A program made the position numbers and the translations under genes. A stretch of DNA of 6,812 bases, taken from NCBI GenBank assembly GCA_014729315.1, contig WJKD01000101.1, positions 1 to 6,812 on the forward strand. Reading direction: 5' to 3'. Positions within the stretch are counted from its first letter, which is position 1, and the number at the start of each line of letters is the position of its first letter. Source of the stretch: Promethearchaeota archaeon (GTDB lineage: Archaea > Asgardarchaeota > Lokiarchaeia > Sigynarchaeales > SOKP01). The notes beneath the pieces are model-generated. The model saw only the letters and a list, made by a program, of their open reading frames with translations, had not been told where the DNA came from and did not search any database. Shown here piece after piece: positions 1 to 6,798 of the stretch.

Positions 1-3000
1 AATTCTTTCTCTTTATTTGCAATCTCCGCTGTCAGTTCTTGTTTTATTTTTATCATCTTTGCCATATTTTTCCTAAATTCTTTAGCTTCGCGTTTAATTT
101 TATCTTTTTCTTGTTGTTTAGTGAGAATTCTTTCTTTTTCTTTTGTTTTTATAAGATTTGTAACCTCGTCTGCTAACGTACCAACTTCTCCCACTGCTAA
201 TTTGAGTCTTTTTTCTTCTCTTGACCTCTCTGCTTCTGCTAATGTACGTTTGGTCTCCAGTTCTCTCTGTATTCTTTCTATTTTCAACTGCTCAGCTTGG
301 TGTTTTTCCTCCAGTTGTTTGGTCTTATTTATTTCTTCTTGAATAAAATGAATTTGTTGATCCCAACCCATTTTTTTGAAGTGAATTATTGCTTGGTTAA
401 ATAGATCATAAGCCTCGGTAAATTCTTTAAGCATAGCCTTCTTTTGAGCTTCGTCAATGATTTTAAATCCAATAACTTTTAATTCTTCTTCGTGTTTCTT
501 TTTCGCCTCAAATTCTTGTAATTCTAGTCTTTGCGCTTCTTTTTCCCTCAGCAATTTTTCAGTATGCTTCTTAGTTAATTCTTGGAAATTTTCATATTCT
601 TTTTGCTTTTTTATTTCTGCTTCTGCTTCTAATTTTCTTTTCTGTTCAAAAATTGCTTTTTCTTCGTTCAAATCATTAATTAATTCGTTTAAATTTTTTA
701 TTTCTGGTTCCCATCCAATATTCTCTTTTAAAATGTCTCTCGCCTGTATATATAGGGAAATTGCTTTATCGTACTCTGGGCTACTTAACTTTAAAAACTT
801 AGCCCCTCTTTTCATAAGCGAATTGGCAGCTTCACGTGCATCTTTTTTTGCCTCAATGATTTTTTCCCTTTCCTCTAAGGCTAGCTTCTTGGCTGCTTTT
901 CTAACTTTCTCAGATTTTTGGCGCTCCTCAATAATCTCTTCCAATTCTTTAACTTCTTTCAAACGCTCTAATTCTTTTTGTAATTCTAATTCTTCTAATT
1001 CCTCTTTTTGTTTTTTCAAGTCTGCAACTTTTATCATCATTTCCTTAATCGAATCGACGGGAAAACGTAATTCATTAAGTATTAATTGCGCTTTTCGGTA
1101 AGATTCTAAAGATCTACCATAATCGTTCCTTTTTATGAAAGTTTCCGCATTTTCTAATATATCAAACGCTTGTTGCTTCCGTTTCTGAAGTGAAACTTGC
1201 ATTTCCTCTTTTGTAGCAACCAATACTTCTTTTTGTTTTAAGCGTTCAATTTCAATTTGAAATTCACTGATAACAGAATCAAAAAATTCAGACTCTTCTT
1301 TTTCTTTTTGTAGTTTAGTTATTCTTTCTTTTTCTTTCTGTTTTTCCTTATCTTCTTTTTTCTGACGGACGATATTTATCATTTCGATAATTGAATCCGT
1401 AGGATACTTAATTTCTCTAAGAATTGACTCTACATCTCGGTAAAACTTTATAGCTTTATCGTATTTAGCTTGACTCGTGAGTAATTCTGCTTCTTCTAAT
1501 AAATTGTAAGCTTCGTTCTTTATCTTTGAAAAGGTTTCAGAGTCGGTCTCAATTAACTCTAGTTCCTTTTCCTTTAATTTTTCACGTTCGGATTCAAGCT
1601 GTTTCTTAATTCTCTTATGAAAAGCTAATTCTTCTTTTTCTCTTTGTATTCTCTGCTCCAATTCTTTCCTTTTTGATATTTGCGACTGTTTTTTCTTCTT
1701 CTCAATTTCTTTAATTGCATTTTCAATTAAGGGCAATTCCTCAGTCCAGTGAATTTGAGCAAATATATTACCCGCACTTTGATACGCATATATCGCCTTA
1801 TCAAAATCCCCTTCAACTAACGAATCTTGAGCACTTGCGAGATATTTAAAGGCTAATTGTTTTCTCTGCTCTTTAATTTTTTTCTCTTCTTCATACTCCT
1901 TAATTTTTAGTTGTCTTTCTTTCAGTTTAGTGCGTTCTCTGCTAAGTTGAGCTGAAATTTGTTGACGAAATTGATCTTCTTCTTTAATTCTTTGCTCTTT
2001 TCTTCTTTGTAAGTCTTGTTCCATCCTTTGCTGATAATTTTTTCTCTTAAGTATGTTTTTTAAAGTCGTCTCAATTTTTGGGACATATGATTGCCATCCA
2101 GAACCTAATGTTTCCAATTTTTTCTTAGCTAATTCGTATTTTTCAATCGATTCGTTAAATTTATGTTCTTTCAATAATGCATCTGCTTCGTTAAGTAATT
2201 TATAGAATTCGCTTTCTTTCCTCTCTTGTTCACGCTTTTTCTTTTCGAAACGTTGCTTTTTAAGCTCGTAATCGTCAGGAGCTTTCAAACTTGGTTGTTT
2301 TTTCTTTTCTTTAATGGATTGTTGAATTCTGGTAATTTCCTCTTGTCTTTTTACCTTCATTCTATCTGCAATCTCTTCTCTTTTTTGTTTCTGGTTAATA
2401 TCTTCAATAAAATTTAAAATCGGCGAAATATATGAATCCCATCCAATTGATTTTAAGAGATCAATGGCCTCTTCAAATTTTGAAATTGCATCGTTATAAT
2501 TTCTTTTTCGTTCTAACAATTTACCATGATCTATTAGCTCAAACGCCTTTTTTTGAGTCTGCTCTTCTTTCTTCTTTTTTTCCTCGAATTTTGCTATTTT
2601 GACCTTCATAGCTTCTTTTTCGTCACTTGATTCAAATGAGCTGGATTTTACGGGTTCAAACTGAATTTCTTCAAATTTTATTGATTCTTCTTGAACAGAT
2701 TGAGCTAGACCTTGGTCTTTTTTTAATTTATCAATTATAATTTGTACATTATTGGTATAATCGTTCCAACCGATTGAGTTTAGTAATTGAACAGATTCCT
2801 CGTAAGCTTTAATTGCTTTATCTATTTGGTTTACCTTTTCAAATTCTTTTGCATTATCAATTAATTTGAAAGCTTTATTTTGAATTTCTCCCTCTCGCTT
2901 TTTCTTTTGTTCGAATGTAGTTATTGCTTTTTCCTTCGCTTCAGCATCTTCGATCAAGGGCTTTTTAATTGCACTTGATTTTAACCCTGTAGAGCCTTTA

Positions 3001-3488
3001 CCTATTTGTTGAGTGTATCTAATTTCCTTTTGCGATTGTTTGATTCGCTGCTGCTCTAAGTCGTTGGTCAGTTCTATTATTTTTGATTTCAAGTTTTCTA
3101 ACTGTGTTTCTGTCCAACCCGACTCTACTAATAGTTTTATCCCTGCGTAATATTGGATAATTGCATCTTCAAAATTACCCTCGTCTTCGTATTTTTTAGC
3201 GTGTTCTAAAAACTCAAACGCTTCTTCTTGGAGTTTTTCCGCCTCTTGTTGGATTTGAGTTCTTTCAAAATCTTTTTCTTGTTTTATGTAATTGTTCAAT
3301 TCTGTGATTCTGGTGTAAATATCTTCAATCCTGTGTGGTAAATATCCGCTATGTTTTAGATTTTCTGCAGCTTTTGTATAAAACTGAATTGCCTTAGAAA
3401 AGTTTCCATCTTCTTCAAATTTCTCAGCCCGATCAAGGAATTCTAAGGCTTGTTGGGCTAATTCTTGTGAACTTGGTTTGTTCTGCAT
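1..3488 (-). CDS. Giant TPR/MIT-like helical-repeat coiled-coil protein, 3' end outside the window
   Basis: The reverse strand reads without a stop from the ATG at 3488-3486 to the window edge, giving at least 1162 residues; the C-terminus is missing. Ten helical hairpins recur at about residues 11-67, 83-141, 203-256, 312-365, 426-480, 544-597, 657-708, 772-825, 885-940 and 1007-1058. Their pattern is roughly AxxLLxxAxxxxxxxxYxxAIxxYxxAxxxLxxxGWxxxIxxI, which resembles TPR or MIT three-helix units. The linkers between them are Lys/Glu/Gln/Arg-rich and should form long coiled coils. Linkers around residues 160-180, 258-290 and 397-406 contain Gly, Ser and Pro and look like flexible hinges. 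I see no signal peptide, membrane segment or cysteine, so it is probably a cytosolic scaffold or filament-like protein. This start is chosen because it opens directly into the first hairpin and has a TATA-like box about 25 bases upstream. Function is unknown. That the frame is coding is near certain; family and role are inferred. An SMC/Rad50-type ATPase is unlikely because no Walker motif is visible. Confidence 0.9.
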   Translation of the reverse strand, partial: MQNKPSSQELAQQALEFLDRAEKFEEDGNFSKAIQFYTKAAENLKHSGYLPHRIEDIYTRITELNNYIKQEKDFERTQIQQEAEKLQEEAFEFLEHAKKYEDEGNFEDAIIQYYAGIKLLVESGWTETQLENLKSKIIELTNDLEQQRIKQSQKEIRYTQQIGKGSTGLKSSAIKKPLIEDAEAKEKAITTFEQKKKREGEIQNKAFKLIDNAKEFEKVNQIDKAIKAYEESVQLLNSIGWNDYTNNVQIIIDKLKKDQGLAQSVQEESIKFEEIQFEPVKSSSFESSDEKEAMKVKIAKFEEKKKKEEQTQKKAFELIDHGKLLERKRNYNDAISKFEEAIDLLKSIGWDSYISPILNFIEDINQKQKREEIADRMKVKRQEEITRIQQSIKEKKKQPSLKAPDDYELKKQRFEKKKREQERKESEFYKLLNEADALLKEHKFNESIEKYELAKKKLETLGSGWQSYVPKIETTLKNILKRKNYQQRMEQDLQRRKEQRIKEEDQFRQQISAQLSRERTKLKERQLKIKEYEEEKKIKEQRKQLAFKYLASAQDSLVEGDFDKAIYAYQSAGNIFAQIHWTEELPLIENAIKEIEKKKKQSQISKRKELEQRIQREKEELAFHKRIKKQLESEREKLKEKELELIETDSETFSKIKNEAYNLLEEAELLTSQAKYDKAIKFYRDVESILREIKYPTDSIIEMINIVRQKKEDKEKQKEKERITKLQKEKEESEFFDSVISEFQIEIERLKQKEVLVATKEEMQVSLQKRKQQAFDILENAETFIKRNDYGRSLESYRKAQLILNELRFPVDSIKEMMIKVADLKKQKEELEELELQKELERLKEVKELEEIIEERQKSEKVRKAAKKLALEEREKIIEAKKDAREAANSLMKRGAKFLKLSSPEYDKAISLYIQARDILKENIGWEPEIKNLNELINDLNEEKAIFEQKRKLEAEAEIKKQKEYENFQELTKKHTEKLLREKEAQRLELQEFEAKKKHEEELKVIGFKIIDEAQKKAMLKEFTEAYDLFNQAIIHFKKMGWDQQIHFIQEEINKTKQLEEKHQAEQLKIERIQRELETKRTLAEAERSREEKRLKLAVGEVGTLADEVTNLIKTKEKERILTKQQEKDKIKREAKEFRKNMAKMIKIKQELTAEIANKEKE
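315..3458 (-). repeat. Ten-unit protein repeat with a period of about 115 residues
   Basis: Anchoring each hairpin at the aromatic residue closing its second helix gives Y49, W125, W241, W350, W465, W581, Y695, F809, W926 and W1042. The spacings after W125 are 116, 109, 115, 116, 114, 114, 117 and 116 residues. The first two units are closer (76 residues) because the long charged linker between them is missing. Hairpins are conserved while linkers diverge, so the unit of duplication was probably hairpin plus linker. The array may continue past the left edge. Positions come from hand translation. Confidence 0.75.
1014..1520 (-). repeat. Sister repeat units 7 and 8 with a Pro-x-Asp-Ser-Ile motif replacing Gly-Trp
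   Basis: Residues 657-708 and 772-825 differ from the other units. Where the others have Gly-Trp (His-Trp in unit 6), these read KYPTDSIIEM and RFPVDSIKEM. The shared P-x-D-S-I-x-E-M block is absent from the other eight units. These two therefore look like the product of a later tandem duplication, or a pair specialised for a different partner. Confidence 0.6.
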
Positions 3489-3508
3489 TTTTAGATTAGC
3501 TCTTGAGT

Positions 3509-3516
3509 TATTAATT
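3509..3516 (-). promoter_or_regulatory. Candidate TATA box for the giant repeat protein gene
   Basis: On the minus strand this reads AATTAATA and is centred about 25 bases upstream of the ATG at 3488. That is the usual archaeal distance from TATA box to transcription start, so the mRNA would be leaderless or nearly so. This fits the lack of a ribosome binding site before the ATG. The surrounding 194-base gap is so AT-rich that chance matches are likely. Confidence 0.35.
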
Positions 3517-3630
3517 ATGGTAATTAGATAATACAAAAAACAATTAAACTTGATACATTTCTCTAATTAAAGTAAATATAATGATGATTATATTAAAACT
3601 TCTATTCAAAATACTAAAATAACTACGAAC

Positions 3631-3657
3631 TTATAATATAATTATACTTTTTAAATG
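3631..3657 (+). promoter_or_regulatory. Candidate TATA region for the longin-like gene
   Basis: Two TATA-like stretches lie here: TTATAATATA at 3631-3640 and TTTTTAAAT at 3648-3656. The first would start transcription near 3660 and leave a leader of about 20 bases. The second would place the start close to the ATG at 3683, giving a nearly leaderless mRNA. No purine-rich ribosome binding site precedes the ATG. The sequence alone does not decide between the two. Confidence 0.35.
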
Positions 3658-3682
3658 ATTATAATTATTCTTAATACTAATT

Positions 3683-4501
3683 ATGTCTGAAGAAATCGCT
3701 GTAATTTTGAATTCAATTTCATCTAAATGGGCTTGTTTACGTTCCGACGGAACTCTGGTTAATACATCTTTAAAGGATGAAACAATAAGCAAGAGCAAAA
3801 TAATTAGAATTTTAAAAACGCTCGTAAACGAAACACATGTCGAAAGCGTTATCATCTTCAGCGATTTAGTTGTCTATAGGCCCGTCTTTGATATGTTTAT
3901 TTTCATAATGGAACGGGTTCCAAGAAATTTAATGAGAGAAAGTTTTTCGCAGATTTCTAACAAATTTAAAGAATCAAAAAAGAGTTTCAAAAAGAAAAAA
4001 TCAAAACATATAAACATTGAATTATCTCTATTTTCTATGTCGTTGGAAGAGGGTCCTGAGCCAGTATTTTATATTCCAAGAGATTATGATGAAGATTTAA
4101 TTTTCAAAGTTTGCATGAAAAGTTTGCTCTCATTACAAGTTGAATCTGAAGGTGCGAGTAAGGATATGATTTCGTTTCAACCTTTTGTCGACTTAGATTC
4201 GCTTGGAATCGTCAATACCTTTCAGATTAAGGATAAAAACGCTCGAGGAGGTGCATTTGACTCTGCCTTGACCATTTTAGTAGATTATAAGTATAGAGCT
4301 ATTATATACGAAAACTATTCGAAAATTGAAAAAATCTTTTCTCAAGCAAGGAATAAAATAATTCGTCAGTATAATTCTGATCAAAAATATAAGAAAATCC
4401 TTCAATCCTTAAAAGACAGCATGACTTCGATTACTTTTGAATCTATTAAAGCAGAAGATCTTAAATCTGAGATGATTGAACAAATAAAAAAACTATTATA
4501 A
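3683..4501 (+). CDS. Putative longin/roadblock-like two-part protein of unknown function
   Basis: The product has 272 residues and shows no signal peptide or membrane segment. Residues 1-85 look like a small alpha/beta segment (hydrophobic strands near 5-9 and 55-65, helix near 37-50). Residues 91-109 are a Ser/Lys-rich linker with a run of basic residues. Residues 110-215 have a beta-beta-alpha-beta-beta-beta-alpha look: a strand pair ending in EEGPEPVFYIP, a helix near 135-152, strands near 162-181 and 193-210, then a helix near 211-228. ARGGAF at 187-192 and YRAIIYENY at 204-212 are distinctive. This order is that of longin-type domains, which in eukaryotes occur in small-GTPase regulators and trafficking complexes. 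My memory of similar proteins in Asgard genomes supports this but is unverified. The tail (229-272) is helical and charged. The gene is divergent from the repeat-protein gene and 63 bases before the RACo-like gene, with which it could be co-transcribed. The ATG at 3683 is the only reasonable start, as the next Met is at residue 71. The frame is secure; the fold is inferred. Confidence 0.85.
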   Translation: MSEEIAVILNSISSKWACLRSDGTLVNTSLKDETISKSKIIRILKTLVNETHVESVIIFSDLVVYRPVFDMFIFIMERVPRNLMRESFSQISNKFKESKKSFKKKKSKHINIELSLFSMSLEEGPEPVFYIPRDYDEDLIFKVCMKSLLSLQVESEGASKDMISFQPFVDLDSLGIVNTFQIKDKNARGGAFDSALTILVDYKYRAIIYENYSKIEKIFSQARNKIIRQYNSDQKYKKILQSLKDSMTSITFESIKAEDLKSEMIEQIKKLL

Positions 4502-4510
4502 TAAATACCA

Positions 4511-4533
4511 TTATAATGAATAATCATTCATTA
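4511..4533 (+). promoter_or_regulatory. Perfect inverted repeat overlapping a TATA-like box, possible operator
   Basis: The left arm TAATGAAT (4514-4521) and right arm ATTCATTA (4526-4533) are perfect reverse complements separated by AATC. A TATA-like TTATAAT (4511-4517) overlaps the left arm. If that box is used, transcription would start near 4540 and leave a leader of about 25 bases before the ATG at 4565. A dimeric regulator bound here would block the promoter of the corrinoid-activator gene. The alternative is a small AU-rich RNA hairpin, which would be weak and lacks a following T-run, so it is not a convincing terminator. Confidence 0.35.
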
Positions 4534-4564
4534 CATGCTATAAGAACATAAATATTGATTATCG

Positions 4565-6535
4565 ATGAATACTGATTACAATAACATCATTATCGATTTT
4601 GAACCTATTTCTAGAAGGATTGAAGCAAACTCCGAACAATCTATATACGACATTCTTCTAAAAGTGGATATTAACATAAGAGCACTCTGTGGGGGCGTTG
4701 GAAAGTGCGGGAAATGTAAAATCTTAATCGAAGATGGAAAAGATCTTCTTGCTCCTCTAACAGATTCAGAAAAAGAATTACTTCAACCCAGTGAAATTCA
4801 AAACGGATGGAGGTTAGCTTGTCAAGCAAAACTTAAAAAAGTCTCTATTGTCAATCAGACGAAATCTACTCCTTCTCGTTTGAGAATTTTTTTACCCGAT
4901 GATCTGTTATTAGAGGATTTCAACATTCTTACCACAGGAGTCAATAAAGAATTAGATCTTAATCCTGCTGTAAAAAAACTATATTTAGAAGTCGAAGAAC
5001 CGACCTTGGAAAATCCTTTATCAGACACTGAAAGAATCTTGAAATCACTTTCTTCTAAAACGGCAAATCAAATGTCAATCAAGTCTCTGAATTTCGAACA
5101 TATAGTCCTCCAAACCATACCAGATCTGCTAAGAGAAAAAAATCATCAAATAACCTTAACTATAATAGACGAGGAAAGAGTGATCTCCGTCGAACCGGGG
5201 GACACAAGTGAAAAAAACTTTGGGATTGCTTTTGACATAGGGACAACCACAATAGTGGGTTACTTAATCAATTTGAATAACGGAAAAATTTATTCAGTCT
5301 CCTCCATGTTAAATCCACAGACGGCATATGGAGAAGACGTTATAACGCGTATTACTTATATAAAAAACCACAAGGAGGGCCTTAAAAAACTACACGCCAG
5401 CGTAATTGATGCGCTGAATAGTATTATTCGAAAGAATTGCGAGAAGGCCAAAGTAGATCCTGCTAACATCTACGAAGCTACCATCGTTGGCAATTCCGTT
5501 ATGCATCACATCTTTCTTAGATTCACTCCAGTTTATATTGGTTTGAGTCCTTATGTGCCAGTAATTCAACAACATCTTAATATAAAAGCACTTGATTTAA
5601 ATTTGGATATAAACCAATCTGGAAATGTTTATGTATTGCCGATTTTTGCGGGATTTGTAGGCGCAGATACTATGGGCGTTATTATATCATCCAAGATTTA
5701 CGAAGAAAAAAAATTAACATTAGCAATCGACATCGGTACTAATGGAGAGATTATTGTTGGGAATAAGGATTTTTTAGTTGTTGGATCTTGTGCTGCGGGG
5801 TCTGCTTTAGAGGGAGCACACATAGCAGATGGAATGAGAGCTGCGGCGGGGTCTATCGATTCTGTGGTAATTGATCCCGATACGCTGGAACCTAGCTACA
5901 CGACGATTAAAAATAAAAAACCTATTGGTATTTGTGGTTCGGGGCTCATTGATCTAATTGCGGAAATGTTAAAAGCTAAAATCATTACAAGGAGCGGGTC
6001 GTTCAACAAAGAATTAGTAGATCATTCCAGAATAGTTAAATTTGATAAAAGTTATGCTTATATCGTAGTAAATAAAGACCTAACAAATATTGGAAAAGAT
6101 ATTCTACTCTCTCAAAATGACATAAGACAAATACAGATGGCTAAAGCTGCGTTTTATTCCGGATCAAAAATCATCCTTAATCATATTAAGGATAAAGGTT
6201 TAATAAAAAATCCAAAGATCGAACAAGTATTTCTTGCTGGAGCTTTTGGGAATTATATTAATAAAATAAACGCAAAATTCGTTGGTATGATTCCAGATAT
6301 TTTAGAGGAAAATATTTACCAGATAGGCAATGCTGCAGGTATAGGTGCGCAAAACTGCCTTCTTAATAAAAATCTTCGGACTTTCGCAAATAAATTAGTA
6401 AAAAAGGTTGATTATGTTGAAATTGCGGTGAAGAAAGAATTTCAAAGACAATACGCAGAAGCTATGTATTTTCCACATCTTAAACTTGAGGAATTTTTAA
6501 GCCTAATAAATTATGAATCCATTCCGAAAAGATAA
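4565..6535 (+). CDS. RACo-like reductive activator of corrinoid proteins ([2Fe-2S] plus ASKHA ATPase, DUF4445 family)
   Basis: Proteins of this family use ATP and a low-potential electron to return an inactivated Co(II) corrinoid protein to the active Co(I) state during methyl transfer. Residues 1-95 are a plant-type ferredoxin domain with cluster ligands C42, C48, C51 (CGGVGKCGKC) and C86 (RLACQAK). Residues 96-206 cover the linker and middle domain. From 219 comes the ASKHA ATPase: phosphate motif FDIGTTT (223-229), NPQTAYGEDV (250-259), VGNSVMHH (308-315), second phosphate motif DIGTNGEI (389-396), CAAGSALEGAHI (409-420), GICGSG (455-460) and adenosine motif LAGAFGNYI (557-565). The ending with YAEAMYFPHL (630-639) is typical, and 656 residues is close to the length of characterised RACo. 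The methanogen RamA type has two C-terminal [4Fe-4S] clusters; here the only late cysteine is C598, so this is the [2Fe-2S] type. No corrinoid protein or methyltransferase gene is adjacent, so the partner is unknown. No Shine-Dalgarno precedes the ATG, but the ferredoxin strand begins directly after it. Confidence 0.95.
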   Translation: MNTDYNNIIIDFEPISRRIEANSEQSIYDILLKVDINIRALCGGVGKCGKCKILIEDGKDLLAPLTDSEKELLQPSEIQNGWRLACQAKLKKVSIVNQTKSTPSRLRIFLPDDLLLEDFNILTTGVNKELDLNPAVKKLYLEVEEPTLENPLSDTERILKSLSSKTANQMSIKSLNFEHIVLQTIPDLLREKNHQITLTIIDEERVISVEPGDTSEKNFGIAFDIGTTTIVGYLINLNNGKIYSVSSMLNPQTAYGEDVITRITYIKNHKEGLKKLHASVIDALNSIIRKNCEKAKVDPANIYEATIVGNSVMHHIFLRFTPVYIGLSPYVPVIQQHLNIKALDLNLDINQSGNVYVLPIFAGFVGADTMGVIISSKIYEEKKLTLAIDIGTNGEIIVGNKDFLVVGSCAAGSALEGAHIADGMRAAAGSIDSVVIDPDTLEPSYTTIKNKKPIGICGSGLIDLIAEMLKAKIITRSGSFNKELVDHSRIVKFDKSYAYIVVNKDLTNIGKDILLSQNDIRQIQMAKAAFYSGSKIILNHIKDKGLIKNPKIEQVFLAGAFGNYINKINAKFVGMIPDILEENIYQIGNAAGIGAQNCLLNKNLRTFANKLVKKVDYVEIAVKKEFQRQYAEAMYFPHLKLEEFLSLINYESIPKR

Positions 6536-6539
6536 TGAT

Positions 6540-6798
6540 AATTGGAATTTTATTCGCTTGGTTTTCTATTCCCCATTTAAGCTTAAAAAATTGAAATCAG
6601 AAAACTTAAAATATTTGCTTAAGCGGTTCTAAATCTCGTTCAAAATTTCAAAAATTCGATTAGAATTAAAAAGTTTGGAATTAAATAGCAAAATTTTTTA
6701 AAATTGGAATTTCTTAATTTATTTAATTCATTTTATAAAATTGGAATTTATTAATGATTGTATCTTTAGTAAAAATATTTATAACATGAATTTATTAA
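6540..6798. repeat. AT-rich intergenic tail with degenerate short direct repeats
   Basis: No gene is visible from 6536 to 6812. The motif AAAATTGGAATTT occurs exactly at 6700-6712 and 6737-6749 (37 bases apart). A near copy AATTGGAATTTT lies at 6540-6551 and a fragment TTGGAATTA at 6675-6683. A second pair, GAATTTATTAA followed within three bases by TTGTAT, occurs at 6744-6763 and 6788-6806. Palindromes TTTAAGCTTAAA (6576-6587) and GCTTAAGC (6617-6624) share the core CTTAA. This could be slippage-derived sequence or protein-binding sites; in such AT-rich DNA part of it may be chance. Confidence 0.4.
6547..6570 (+). terminator. Weak T-rich candidate terminator after the RACo-like gene
   Basis: Short T-runs (ATTTTATT and GTTTTCTATT) begin about 12 bases after the stop codon. 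Archaeal transcription commonly ends at T-rich stretches on the coding strand without a hairpin. The runs are only four T long and the whole region is AT-rich, so support is weak. A 12-base palindrome TTTAAGCTTAAA (6576-6587) follows closely. Confidence 0.2.

Noticed and set aside
121..1101. Plus-strand reading frames of 73 and 214 residues (121-342 and 457-1101)
   Set aside because: They lie antisense to the continuous minus-strand frame. Their Ser/Phe/Leu-rich products are what reversed Glu/Lys-rich coiled-coil codons give.
2226..2417. Plus-strand 63-residue Phe/Leu-rich frame resembling a membrane peptide
   Set aside because: It is an antisense shadow of the coiled-coil gene; its hydrophobicity comes from complementing Lys/Glu codons, and no promoter or ribosome site is seen.
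1..3488. SMC/Rad50-type ATPase as an identity for the coiled-coil protein
   Set aside because: No Walker A or signature motif is seen in 1162 residues, the N-terminus begins with a helical hairpin, and the coiled coil is broken every 115 residues by hairpin modules.
3631..3855. Minus-strand 74-residue frame overlapping the start of the longin-like gene
   Set aside because: It overlaps the N-terminal coding part of a better-supported gene and extends into its promoter region.
5390..5575. Minus-strand 61-residue frame within the RACo-like gene
   Set aside because: It lies entirely inside the conserved ATPase domain on the opposite strand.
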